DNA of 36,294 nt from Paracoccaceae bacterium (GTDB lineage Bacteria; Pseudomonadota; Alphaproteobacteria; Rhodobacterales; Rhodobacteraceae). The translations under genes were made by a program, and so were the position numbers. The DNA lies in contig JAFGXY010000057.1 of assembly GCA_016936395.1 (NCBI GenBank), positions 1-36,294 on the forward strand. Reading direction: 5' to 3'. The notes under the pieces are model-generated. The model searched no databases and had not been told where the DNA came from. It saw nothing but the letters and a program-made list of their open reading frames with translations. Shown here in pieces: positions 1 to 7,424 of this stretch; the first letter of the stretch is position 1; every line of letters begins with the position of its first letter.

Positions 1-120
1 CGCCTTCGCGGCTGCCTCGGCATCTGCCGCCGCCTGCGCTGCTGCCGCTGCATCAGCTTCCGCCTTCGCGGCTGCCTCGGCATCTGCTGCCACTTGCGCT
101 GCCGCTGCTGCATCGGCTTC
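1..120 (-). repeat. Two 60-bp tandem repeats (20-residue coding unit), plus a degenerate third
   Basis: Positions 1-60 and 61-120 are near-identical 60-bp units, both beginning CGCCTTCGCGGCTGCCTCGG and differing at a handful of bases. A partial, more diverged copy follows from 121 to about 150. On the minus strand each unit encodes an Ala-rich heptad-like segment (AKAEADAAAAAQ and AADAEAA). The array probably continues to the left of the window. Confidence 0.85.
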
Positions 121-348
121 GGCTTTGGCGGCTGCCTCAACGGCTGCCTGTGCATTCAGTGCGTCGGCAATGGCGACAGGGTCGCAGGCCAGATCAGCGG
201 TCGGCACACACAGCACGCTGCCGTCCGGCGCAACCACAAAACCGTCTTCTGCGAGGCGAAGCTCAACTCCTTGCGCCATCACTGTCAAAGGCTGGACCGG
301 GGCAAGCACAAGGGACAGCAGGGCGGTGGTCGAGAGCAAACGTTTCAT
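1..348 (-). CDS. Exported Ala-rich repeat protein, N-terminal part (OmpA-family-like), cut by window edge
   Basis: The gene reads leftward out of the window, so only about the first 116 residues are present. ATG at 348 is preceded by a good AAGGAA ribosome site. Residues 1-25 look like a signal peptide (MKRLLSTTALLSLVLAP, then a site near VMAQG), so the product is exported. A short globular stretch follows (GFVVAPDGSVLCVPTADLAC, two cysteines). From about residue 70 it becomes an Ala/Glu/Lys/Asp repeat, about 20 residues per unit, of the helical coiled-coil kind. Rhodobacteraceae have OmpA-family proteins with this plan (signal, short N-domain, Ala-rich helix, C-terminal peptidoglycan-binding domain). 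That C-terminal domain would lie outside the window, so the family call is inference. It could instead be another periplasmic coiled-coil protein. Confidence 0.75.
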   Translation of the reverse strand, partial: MKRLLSTTALLSLVLAPVQPLTVMAQGVELRLAEDGFVVAPDGSVLCVPTADLACDPVAIADALNAQAAVEAAAKAEADAAAAAQVAADAEAAAKAEADAAAAAQAAADAEAAAKA

Positions 349-389
349 GATCTTCCTTTCACAGCCAAGCCGACAACCGGCCCTGGCAT

Positions 390-405
390 GGGGTCTTGCG
401 ACCCC
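390..405. other. Hairpin in the leader of the Ala-rich protein gene
   Basis: GGGGTC (390-395), loop TTGC, GACCCC (400-405) is a perfect 6-bp stem. It lies 42-57 bases upstream of the ATG at 348, so on the minus strand it would fall in the 5' untranslated leader. Function is unknown. Confidence 0.4.
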
Positions 406-436
406 GTTCGATATGGCAATTCCCTAACCCGTCTGC

Positions 437-457
437 CCTTGCTATGCGATAGCAAGG
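437..457. promoter_or_regulatory. Perfect 9-bp palindrome, operator-like
   Basis: CCTTGCTAT (437-445), GCG, ATAGCAAGG (449-457). It lies about 90 bases upstream of the leftward gene starting at 348, in the only stretch that can hold its promoter. It may be a protein-binding site or a transcript hairpin. No clear -35/-10 pair was identified. Confidence 0.4.
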
Positions 458-518
458 CCGGTCTTGCGCAAAGTATCGCGTAGCAACGCCAAGCCAGCCG
501 ATCAGATTCCGCCGCGCC

Positions 519-539
519 GGGGCCGAAACCACCGGCCCC
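519..539 (-). terminator. GC-rich hairpin after the three-domain glycosyltransferase gene
   Basis: GGGGCCG (519-525), 7-base loop, CGGCCCC (533-539). It lies 39-59 bases past the stop codon at 578 of the leftward gene. No T-run follows on the minus strand, so it is at best a weak terminator or a 3'-end stabiliser. Confidence 0.35.
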
Positions 540-577
540 AGCCAGCCCCGGCCACACCACAGGCAAGGCAAGCCGGG

Positions 578-2785
578 CTACAGGCTCAGCATGCCCTGCC
601 GGATATAGCGGTTGTCGCCGCGGGTCAGCACCCAACGGCCCAGCTTGCGGGCAAGGCCGGGGCGGCCCCGGTCCAGCGCGCGCTTGAACAATTCGCGCTG
701 ATAGCGGGCAAAGGTCTTGCGGGCCCGCAAGGTGCGATAGAACTCGGCCTCGGTCAGGGTGCCATTCAACGCCGAAAGGGTGATCGGCGCAAGGATGCCC
801 ATCTGCTGCAGGCTGGACCCCAGCCGATGCCCCAACAGCGGCGTGCGCAACTTCACCACGTTGCTGCCGGCAAAACGGTCGGCATGGCCGGTGTCCAGCG
901 ATTCATACGGGTCATACAGCAAAAACACCCGGCCTGCCGCCGCACAGGCCTGCGCCGCATCGCCGTAAGGCCCGCTGAAATCGCGGCCCCATGCGGTGTG
1001 ATAGCGCGTTTCCCACGGCACCAGCGTCTTGTCCAACGTCGATTGCGGCGAGATCGCCACCACATCGGCCCCCGGACAGGCAGGCACGAAAGCGCAGGCC
1101 GCATAGCCGCCCATCGACGCGCCATAGAACACCACCCGCTTGAAACGCTGGAAAAAGCCGCTGTCGCGCAAATCATCGAACTGCTGCCAGACCCAACGGT
1201 CACGATACCAGGTCCAGCCGTTCGCCATCACCCCCAGCATCGACCAACCCTGCTTTTCGATGAAGGAAAACCCCCAGGGGCGGCGATCTTCACGTTTGGT
1301 CATGGCGATGTCGAGGTTATCAAATGTCACCACCAGCGTGTCAGACCGTTGGATGAACAGGAACGAATGATCCGGGCTTTCGCGAAAGAACCCGTCCGCT
1401 CCGGCAAGGCCGCTGGCGATGGCCGACCAACTGCCATCCTTGGGTGCCGGGGCCGAAACCTGCGGACCGGCGCGGAACAGCGCGCGCACGATCGGCACGC
1501 CATCAGCTTCGCGCGTGGTCAGGGTCTCGCAACGGCCATAGCCGTTCAGCAAGGGATAGGCACCCGAGCCTTTGCGGATATCGGTCAGCATCCGGGTATC
1601 CGCTTGAAGTAATTTCTGAAGAACGGGCTCCAGGTATTTGATCTTGTTTACATCGCCAAAGCCCGACAGGTTGGCAACCACATCAACGGGGCGCAAATCA
1701 CGCTCTGCTGCGATGCGGGAAATCTTCGATTGCGGCACCCCCTGCGCGGTCAGAAAAGCGGTGTAGGGCGCAACCCAAGGCGACGCGGCCTCCGGCCAGT
1801 TGCCCTTGTGGTCCAGATCAATCAGGAAAATGTCACAATCCCATTTCGCCCAGGCCGACAAGGCCAGCGATTGCGCAGTGCCGCCGACATCGGCAAAGCT
1901 TGCCACCTCTTCCAGATCAAGCCTGTCGATCAGGGCGGCGTCAAACACCCGTTTTCCCCGGCCCTTGATTGGCGCGGCCTCTGTTTGAATACCATGCAAT
2001 TTCAGTAGCTTTTCAAGATAACTTCCCACGGGGGGCACCCCGTGATGGCGCAGGCCAAGCTCGCGCTTGTTGGACGCCCACAGGTGCAGCGCCGTGGTGC
2101 GCGGGGTGATAATGCTTTCCGCCACCGCGGCCGGGCGCAGGAATTTCAGCCGGTCGGGAAAGGTGACCGGATAGAACGCATCCAGCGGCTGCACCTTGCC
2201 CGCCAGCCCCAGCGCATGGGTGAAATGCGTCACCATCATCGGCCCCCAGACACCCCAGGGCTGCTGGCTGACATGCACAGGGCTGCCCGCAGCGACCGCC
2301 GCGCGATAGTCGTCCTGCATCTTGCCCTTCACAAAGGGCGGAATCCCGTAAACGTCCGACGTGTAGTCCAGCATCGCCCGCAACAGCGCCCCGGTTGCCG
2401 GCAGGCCCAGCACCGCGTTGTTGACGCGGCTTTCCCCCGGCAACTCGAACCCGAGCACATGATCGTCGTCATAGTCCATGGGCCGCAGGCAATAGACATC
2501 GGTATCGACCCAGATCATGCCGGGGTTTTGCGCAATCATATGCAGGCGGAACAGGTCGGCAAACAGCGCAAAGCTATCTTTTTTTTCGTATTTCAGGAAG
2601 TTGTCGGTATCCAGCACCTCGCGCCCGTCGCGACGCACAACACCTGCGGGCACGTTCGGGATCGGCTCATAGGAAAACAGCGTGATCTGCTGGCCGCGAT
2701 CGACAAAGGATTTCAGGCATAACTGCTCCATCCAAGACAGGCTGCCGCCGATCCACAGCGTGCCCACCTCCCTGACCCTGCCCAT
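578..2785 (-). CDS. Three-domain protein: DxD glycosyltransferase + Rossmann/methyltransferase-like + alpha/beta-hydrolase-like
   Basis: 735 residues, ATG at 2785. Residues 1-270 resemble DxD sugar transferases of the GT32/capsule type: TLWIGGSLSWMEQLCLKSF at the start, and VDTDVYC at about 93-99 with the DxD metal/nucleotide-sugar motif (D94, D96). Residues 275-440 look like a class-I Rossmann domain (FADVGGTAQS near 297-306, then IDLD near 322-325), methyltransferase-like. Residues 450-735 form an alpha/beta-hydrolase-like domain with the nucleophile elbow YGASMGG (S557). D625 (LLYDP) and H653 (LGHRLG) are plausible triad partners. No signal peptide or membrane segment is seen, so it is probably cytoplasmic. 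Expected role is assembly and decoration of a surface glycan; donor, acceptor and the hydrolase substrate are unknown. The gene is divergent from a GT2 gene. The first and third domain calls are fairly firm, the middle one weaker. Confidence 0.8.
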   Translation of the reverse strand: MGRVREVGTLWIGGSLSWMEQLCLKSFVDRGQQITLFSYEPIPNVPAGVVRRDGREVLDTDNFLKYEKKDSFALFADLFRLHMIAQNPGMIWVDTDVYCLRPMDYDDDHVLGFELPGESRVNNAVLGLPATGALLRAMLDYTSDVYGIPPFVKGKMQDDYRAAVAAGSPVHVSQQPWGVWGPMMVTHFTHALGLAGKVQPLDAFYPVTFPDRLKFLRPAAVAESIITPRTTALHLWASNKRELGLRHHGVPPVGSYLEKLLKLHGIQTEAAPIKGRGKRVFDAALIDRLDLEEVASFADVGGTAQSLALSAWAKWDCDIFLIDLDHKGNWPEAASPWVAPYTAFLTAQGVPQSKISRIAAERDLRPVDVVANLSGFGDVNKIKYLEPVLQKLLQADTRMLTDIRKGSGAYPLLNGYGRCETLTTREADGVPIVRALFRAGPQVSAPAPKDGSWSAIASGLAGADGFFRESPDHSFLFIQRSDTLVVTFDNLDIAMTKREDRRPWGFSFIEKQGWSMLGVMANGWTWYRDRWVWQQFDDLRDSGFFQRFKRVVFYGASMGGYAACAFVPACPGADVVAISPQSTLDKTLVPWETRYHTAWGRDFSGPYGDAAQACAAAGRVFLLYDPYESLDTGHADRFAGSNVVKLRTPLLGHRLGSSLQQMGILAPITLSALNGTLTEAEFYRTLRARKTFARYQRELFKRALDRGRPGLARKLGRWVLTRGDNRYIRQGMLSL

Positions 2786-2855
2786 AGCTGCACCCTGCCC
2801 CGCGTCACACCGTCATTGTCGGCCTTAGCGAAACAGTCTGACGAAATTGGGGCGG

Positions 2856-2875
2856 TTTGCCAAGGCAATGGCAAA
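2856..2875. promoter_or_regulatory. Palindrome TTTGCCA-N6-TGGCAAA between divergent glycosyltransferase genes
   Basis: Perfect 7-bp arms at 2856-2862 and 2869-2875. It sits in the gap between the leftward gene starting at 2785 and the rightward gene starting about 2972. Size and spacing suit a dimeric repressor or activator site acting on both genes. This is inference; the regulator is unknown. Confidence 0.4.
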
Positions 2876-2971
2876 AATCCGCGCCGATGGCTTTGCCGCG
2901 AAAGCGCCACCATGCTATGGATCATGCCAAGGCGGCGCAGACCGTGCGGCAGACCAAAGGCAACAGGGCAG

Positions 2972-5233
2972 ATGGCGGGCAGCCCCAAGGCACAGGTGTA
3001 TCATCGACTGATGGCGGCGCGCGACATCGGTCGCGATGGCGTGGGCCGTCTGCTGGACTGCATCGCCACGCCCGACGGACGGCTGCGCAGCCTCTTTGCC
3101 AGCGGCACCCTTCCCGGCGCCTTTGCGCCCGATGGCGCGCCGGGCTGTGCCCTGCCCGAGGAGTTGCGCGAGATTTCCGGCGGCACCATGGTGGTCAGCA
3201 CCGGCACGGGGCCACTGGCCCTGGCCACCGGCGCGCCGCTCTCGGTTTCTCCCCTTGCCGCCGAGCCAGAGCTGTTTGCCGGGCGCAACACCCTCTTCGG
3301 CTTTCGGCTGGAGGAAACCCCCACCCAGGTGGCCGAGGGGCTGATCTACCACACCCGCCACCATGGTTTGCAGGCTGCGCTGATCGTCAACCGGCTGACC
3401 GATGGCGCCGCCTTCGCCAAGGCCCTGCAACAGGCGCTGCACGACACCGACCTTGCGGTGGTGGTGCTGGATTGTCCGCTTCCCCTGGGTCGGCCGGGTG
3501 AAGGCCCGGTCAACCACCCCTATTTCGCCCCCGACGCCCCCGGCAAGGACCGGATGCAGGTGCCCGCCCCCGACCCCTGGCGCTCTGCTCTGGCCGAGCC
3601 GATCCTTTTCGAGGCGGTGAAATGGCGGTTCCTGTCGCAGGCGCGCGCCGTGCTGACACTGGATGTGACCGATATCCTGGCACCGGATGCCCCAAATGCC
3701 TTTGATCTGTGCCATCAGGCCAAGCACGGCGTCATCCTGCTGGTCGGTCGGCGGATCTATCCGTGGCGGGTGCGCCCGAAGGCAGAGCCGCGCTTTGGCG
3801 ACCATATCTGCCGCCAGTTTGATGCGCGGCGCGGCATAGCCCGCTGGGGGGTGGCGCCGGAAAAGGCGGGGCTCGCCAACACCTGGCGCATGGTGCGGGT
3901 GGCCTATGCCAAGCCTGACCCCACGCAGGTGGTGCCCTTTCTGCGCGCCATGGCCATTCGGGTGCCGGGGCGGCAACCGGGCGAGCTTGCCCCCAAAACC
4001 TCGCTGATCGAAGACCCGGCGCTGATTGCCATGGCCGAAGGGGTGTTCGGCCACAACCCGGTGCGCGCGCCGGTATCGGCCCCTCGCCCCGCGCCAAAGG
4101 CCGCAACCGAAGCCGGACGCACCGCAATTGTCACCACCATGAAAAACGAAGGCCCGTTCATTTTGGAATGGATCGCCTATCACCGCGCCATCGGGGTGGA
4201 TGATTTTCTGGTCTATACCAATGATTGCACCGATGGCACCGACACGATGCTGGAATTGCTGCAAGCCAAAGGCCTGTGCCAGCACCGCGCCAACCCCTGG
4301 GTGCCGGGCGGCGCGTTGAAGCCGCAGCACGCCGCCTTGCAGGCCGCCGAGTCTGAGCCGGTGATGCAGAATTGCGGCTGGGGCATCTGCATGGATGTGG
4401 ATGAATTCATCAACATCAAGATCGGTGACGGCACCCTGACAGCCCTTTTCGCCGCAATGGGCAACGCCAACATGATCAGCCTGACCTGGCGGCTGATCGG
4501 CAATTCCGACGTGGCGCACTACGCCGACCACTTCATGATCGAGCAATTCACCGATTGCGCGCCCGAAGTGATCCGCAAGCCGCATCAGGCCTGGGGCTTC
4601 AAGACGCTGTTTCGCAACATCGACATCTACAAGAAACTGGGCGTGCATCGGCCCAAGGGGTTGCGCCCCGACCTGTGGGATCAGGTGCGCTGGCTGAACG
4701 GGTCAGGCAAGCCGATGCCGCGCGAGATGTTCCGCAATGGCTGGCGCAGCACGCTGGAAACCTATGGCTATGACTGGGTGCAGTTGAACCATTATGCGGT
4801 GCGCTCGGCCGAAAGCTTTCTGGTCAAGCGTGACCGCGGCCGGGTCAACCATGTTGATCGCGACCAAGGGCTGAACTACTGGTTTCGCATGAACCACAAT
4901 GCCGACCGCGATATCTCGATCCAGCGGATGATCCCGGCGGCGCGCGCCGAGTTTGACCGGCTGCTGGCCGACCCCGACATTCGCGCCGCACACGCCCATT
5001 CGGTTGCCTGCCACCGTGCCAAGATTGCCGAATTGCTGCAAACCGACACCTACCGCGCGTTCTATGCCGAGTTGACCGGCGGCAGGATGCGGGCCTTGTG
5101 CCGGTTGCAGCACCACTTCGGCTCGGCAGTGTTTGCGGCGGGGCCCGCGGCCATTCCACCCGATCTGCACCAGCGTGACCTGCCGCCGGATTTCTTCTTC
5201 ACCGTCAAGCACAGTGGCGAGGCCGAACATTGA
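2972..5233 (+). CDS. Glycosyltransferase family 2-like protein with an extra N-terminal domain
   Basis: About 753 residues from the ATG at 2972. The frame is open from a TTG at 2816, with other ATGs at 2912, 2924 and 3011, and none has a strong ribosome site, so the start is uncertain. The C-terminal half (about residues 385-650) is a GT2-type domain of the Glyco_tranf_2_4 kind: TTMKNEG near 388-394, then MDVDEF with the DxD pair at D475/D477. Typical downstream motifs follow (WGFKTLFRN, KLGVHRPKG, NHYAVRS). The N-terminal 360 residues are an additional domain I cannot place firmly; its end (ILLVGRRIYPWRVRPKAEPR) hints at a degenerate glycosyltransferase-like fold. It is paralogous over the GT2 part to the next gene downstream, 72 bases away. 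Likely role is surface polysaccharide synthesis in the cytoplasm; the sugar is unknown. Confidence 0.82.
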   Translation: MAGSPKAQVYHRLMAARDIGRDGVGRLLDCIATPDGRLRSLFASGTLPGAFAPDGAPGCALPEELREISGGTMVVSTGTGPLALATGAPLSVSPLAAEPELFAGRNTLFGFRLEETPTQVAEGLIYHTRHHGLQAALIVNRLTDGAAFAKALQQALHDTDLAVVVLDCPLPLGRPGEGPVNHPYFAPDAPGKDRMQVPAPDPWRSALAEPILFEAVKWRFLSQARAVLTLDVTDILAPDAPNAFDLCHQAKHGVILLVGRRIYPWRVRPKAEPRFGDHICRQFDARRGIARWGVAPEKAGLANTWRMVRVAYAKPDPTQVVPFLRAMAIRVPGRQPGELAPKTSLIEDPALIAMAEGVFGHNPVRAPVSAPRPAPKAATEAGRTAIVTTMKNEGPFILEWIAYHRAIGVDDFLVYTNDCTDGTDTMLELLQAKGLCQHRANPWVPGGALKPQHAALQAAESEPVMQNCGWGICMDVDEFINIKIGDGTLTALFAAMGNANMISLTWRLIGNSDVAHYADHFMIEQFTDCAPEVIRKPHQAWGFKTLFRNIDIYKKLGVHRPKGLRPDLWDQVRWLNGSGKPMPREMFRNGWRSTLETYGYDWVQLNHYAVRSAESFLVKRDRGRVNHVDRDQGLNYWFRMNHNADRDISIQRMIPAARAEFDRLLADPDIRAAHAHSVACHRAKIAELLQTDTYRAFYAELTGGRMRALCRLQHHFGSAVFAAGPAAIPPDLHQRDLPPDFFFTVKHSGEAEH

Positions 5234-5239
5234 GCGCAG

Positions 5240-5258
5240 GAATTTTCCGCGAAAATTC
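5240..5258. repeat. Palindrome GAATTTTC-CGC-GAAAATTC
   Basis: Perfect 8-bp arms with a 3-base centre. It begins 7 bases after the stop codon of the upstream glycosyltransferase. It shares the TTTC-NNN-GAAA core with the palindromes at 5279-5297 and 14473-14493. Confidence 0.8.
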
Positions 5259-5278
5259 GCAGAAGGAGTGTGGGTCTT

Positions 5279-5297
5279 GATCTTTCGCAGAAAGATC
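5279..5297. repeat. Palindrome GATCTTTC-GCA-GAAAGATC
   Basis: Perfect 8-bp arms with a 3-base centre, 39 bp centre-to-centre from the palindrome at 5240-5258 and ending 8 bases before the ATG at 5306. It has the same core as its neighbour but different outer arms. It would form a hairpin over the ribosome-binding region of the downstream gene. Confidence 0.8.
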
Positions 5298-5305
5298 GCG
5301 CTGTC

Positions 5306-6292
5306 ATGACGCGCGGCTTCACCGCCATCACCACGATGAAGAACGAAGGCGCCTTCCTGCTGGACTGGCTGGCGCATCACCGCGCGGTCGGGTTCACCGA
5401 TTTTCTGGTGTTTTCAAACGATTGCGACGATGGCACCGATGCCATGCTGAACCGTCTGGCACAGATCGGCGCACTCACGCATGTGCCCAACCCCGGCCCC
5501 TGGCCGGAAGGCCCGCAATGGGCGGCGCTCCGGGTCGCTGACCGCCACCCTGCCCTGCAAGCCGCCGATTGGGTGATGGTGCTGGACGTTGATGAATATG
5601 TGAACATCCATGCAGGTAACGGCACGCTGTCCGATCTGCTGGCTGCATATCCGCAGGCCGATGCCATCCCGCTGACCTGGCGGATGTTCGGCAATGCCGG
5701 CGTGGTGGGCTACGAAGACCGCCCCGTGACCCGCCAGTTCACCAGATGCGCGCCGCGCGTGCTGCACTGGCCGTGGCGGGCGCTGATGGTGAAAACCCTG
5801 TTCCGCCGCGCGGCATTTGGCAAACTGGGCGTGCATCGCCCGCGCGGGCCAAAGGGTAACCCGGTCTGGTCCGATCCCACCTTGGGCGAGCGGCTGTTTT
5901 CCGCCCCCGGCACCGACCCTTACCGCGATGCGCAACTGAACCACTACGCGCTTGGCGCGATGGAAAGCTATATCGTCAAATGTGACCGGGGCCGAGCCAA
6001 CCGCGACGGGGCGGCCTTTGACATGTCCTATTGGTGCGACCGCAATTTCTGCACCGATGCCGATACCACGATCCAGCGCGTCGACAGCGCCGCCCTGCGC
6101 GCCGCCTTGCACGCCGACCCCACCCTTGCCGCCTTGCACCAAGCTGCGGTTGCATGGCGGCATCGCCGCTTTGCCACGCTGATGGCCGAAGAACCCTGGC
6201 GCGCGCTGTTCGGGCGCTTGCTGATGACCCCGCCCGCCCAAAGCCTGACCGCGTCACAGGCCGCCCTGATCCGCCGCCACCGCGCGCCATAG
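5306..6292 (+). CDS. Glycosyltransferase family 2-like protein (Glyco_tranf_2_4 type)
   Basis: 328 residues from ATG 5306. An in-frame GTG at 5270 would put a strong AGAAGGAG site only 1-2 bases away, too close to serve it, and 5306 gives the usual short N-terminus before the conserved start ITTMKNEGAF. The DxD motif is LDVDEY (D94, D96). Further family motifs are LTWRMFGN, LMVKTLFRR, KLGVHRP and LNHYALGAMESY. It is a single-domain version of the C-terminal half of the preceding gene, and the two clearly arose by duplication. No membrane segment or signal is seen. It probably transfers a sugar during surface glycan assembly; specificity cannot be read. The start lies just behind two palindromes, which may tune expression. 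Confidence 0.85.
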   Translation: MTRGFTAITTMKNEGAFLLDWLAHHRAVGFTDFLVFSNDCDDGTDAMLNRLAQIGALTHVPNPGPWPEGPQWAALRVADRHPALQAADWVMVLDVDEYVNIHAGNGTLSDLLAAYPQADAIPLTWRMFGNAGVVGYEDRPVTRQFTRCAPRVLHWPWRALMVKTLFRRAAFGKLGVHRPRGPKGNPVWSDPTLGERLFSAPGTDPYRDAQLNHYALGAMESYIVKCDRGRANRDGAAFDMSYWCDRNFCTDADTTIQRVDSAALRAALHADPTLAALHQAAVAWRHRRFATLMAEEPWRALFGRLLMTPPAQSLTASQAALIRRHRAP

Positions 6293-6412
6293 CCGGAAAC
6301 AGTCTGTCCCGGCATGCCTTCTTGCCTGAATCGCCGTAAAAGCCGACAGTGAAAGGGGAATGCCGTGAAGAACGGCGCTTGCCGTTGCGCCCTTGGCGGA
6401 AAAGAGATTGCG

Positions 6413-7396
6413 ATGTCGGACAATGTGACCTCCCCCGAACCGGCGTTGAAACCTGTGGCTCAGACGCCTGTCAAGCCGCACGATACGCCGGACGCCCGCG
6501 CCCTCTGGCTGGCGCTGCTGGACAAGGCGGGCGATGCTTCGGGGTATTTCGAGACGCTTGGCGCGCGGCATTGGGCCTTGTTCATTGATGAAAGCCCGAC
6601 CCTTGTGGTCAGCTTTGAACAGGCCACCGACATTCGCGCGCGTCCGGGCCAGATGCCGCTGGGCCATGACATCGCAAAGGCGAGGGGTTGGTCACACCTG
6701 TGCCTGATCGCCGAGGGCGAGACCTTCTATCGCGACAGGCGGGTCTATGGCTACTTCGACCGTCTGGTGGATGATGCGTTCTTTGAAGATTTCGATCAGG
6801 TGCTGTTCTTTGGCAGTGATGCGCAGGCCTATGCCGCCGCGGCCTTCTGTGTGGCGGCGCCGGGGTCCACGGTGATTGCCATCGCGCCGCGCGCCACGCT
6901 GAACCCCGCCATAGCCGGCTGGGACAAGCGCAACACCCGCGCCCGCGCCCTCGATTTCTCCAGCCGCTATGGTTATGCGCCCGACATGATCGACGGTGCC
7001 GGACGGGTGTTCATCTTGCATGACCCCGACTGTGCCGAAGACGCGATGCATGCCGCGCTGTTCCGCGGCCCGCATGTCACGCATCTGCGGCTGCCGCATG
7101 TCGATGGCCGGATCGAGGCGGCCCTGACCCAGATGAACCTGCTGCAACCCATGGTCGAAGCCGCGCTGGATGGCAGCCTGACGCCGCTGCGCTTTGCCCA
7201 GCTTTGGCGCGCGCGGCGCAACTATGGCCCCTATCTGCGCGCGCTGCTGACCCGTGCCGAGGCTGCGGGCCGGACATGGCACGAAAAGCTGATCTGCCGC
7301 AGTGTGACCCGCCGCCTGCAAGCGCCGCGGTTTCGCAAGCGTCTGGCCGATATCCTGGCCGCCGAGGCCGCGCAACAGATCGACGGCGACATGTAA
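6413..7396 (+). CDS. Stand-alone alpha/beta-hydrolase-like paralogue lacking the nucleophile motif
   Basis: 327 residues from ATG 6413. A GTG at 6365 adds 16 residues and cannot be excluded. The protein aligns along its length with the C-terminal domain of the three-domain protein at 578-2785: TLVVSFE with TLVVTFD, FYRDRRVYGYFDRLVDDAFFEDFDQVLFFG with the matching WYRDRWVWQQFDDL region, and FILHDP with FLLYDP. The elbow GASMGG of the larger protein is GSDAQA here, so the serine position is D136. The histidine position (H653 there) aligns with G232, while the acid D204 is kept. The enzyme is therefore probably catalytically dead or altered. Related proteins may carry unrelated automatic names; I see no support for a reductase function. 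It lies 120 bases after the GT2 gene and likely belongs to the same unit. Confidence 0.75.
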   Translation: MSDNVTSPEPALKPVAQTPVKPHDTPDARALWLALLDKAGDASGYFETLGARHWALFIDESPTLVVSFEQATDIRARPGQMPLGHDIAKARGWSHLCLIAEGETFYRDRRVYGYFDRLVDDAFFEDFDQVLFFGSDAQAYAAAAFCVAAPGSTVIAIAPRATLNPAIAGWDKRNTRARALDFSSRYGYAPDMIDGAGRVFILHDPDCAEDAMHAALFRGPHVTHLRLPHVDGRIEAALTQMNLLQPMVEAALDGSLTPLRFAQLWRARRNYGPYLRALLTRAEAAGRTWHEKLICRSVTRRLQAPRFRKRLADILAAEAAQQIDGDM

Positions 7397-7424
7397 CTGC
7401 GGCCAGTGACTGCGGCCAACAGGG

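Noticed and set aside
1-120. Possible CRISPR-like repeats
   Set aside because: Units are contiguous 60-bp coding repeats without spacers.
464-1612. 382-codon open frame on the plus strand
   Set aside because: Antisense to the three-domain glycosyltransferase; composition is typical of GC-rich shadow frames and no motif is seen.
2915-4648. 577-codon open frame on the minus strand
   Set aside because: Lies entirely opposite the GT2 gene whose DxD and family motifs are clear; His/Gly/Ala-rich shadow.
5270-5305. GTG at 5270 as the start of the second GT2 gene
   Set aside because: The AGAAGGAG site is only 1-2 bases from it, and the added residues do not belong to the family start; ATG 5306 fits better.
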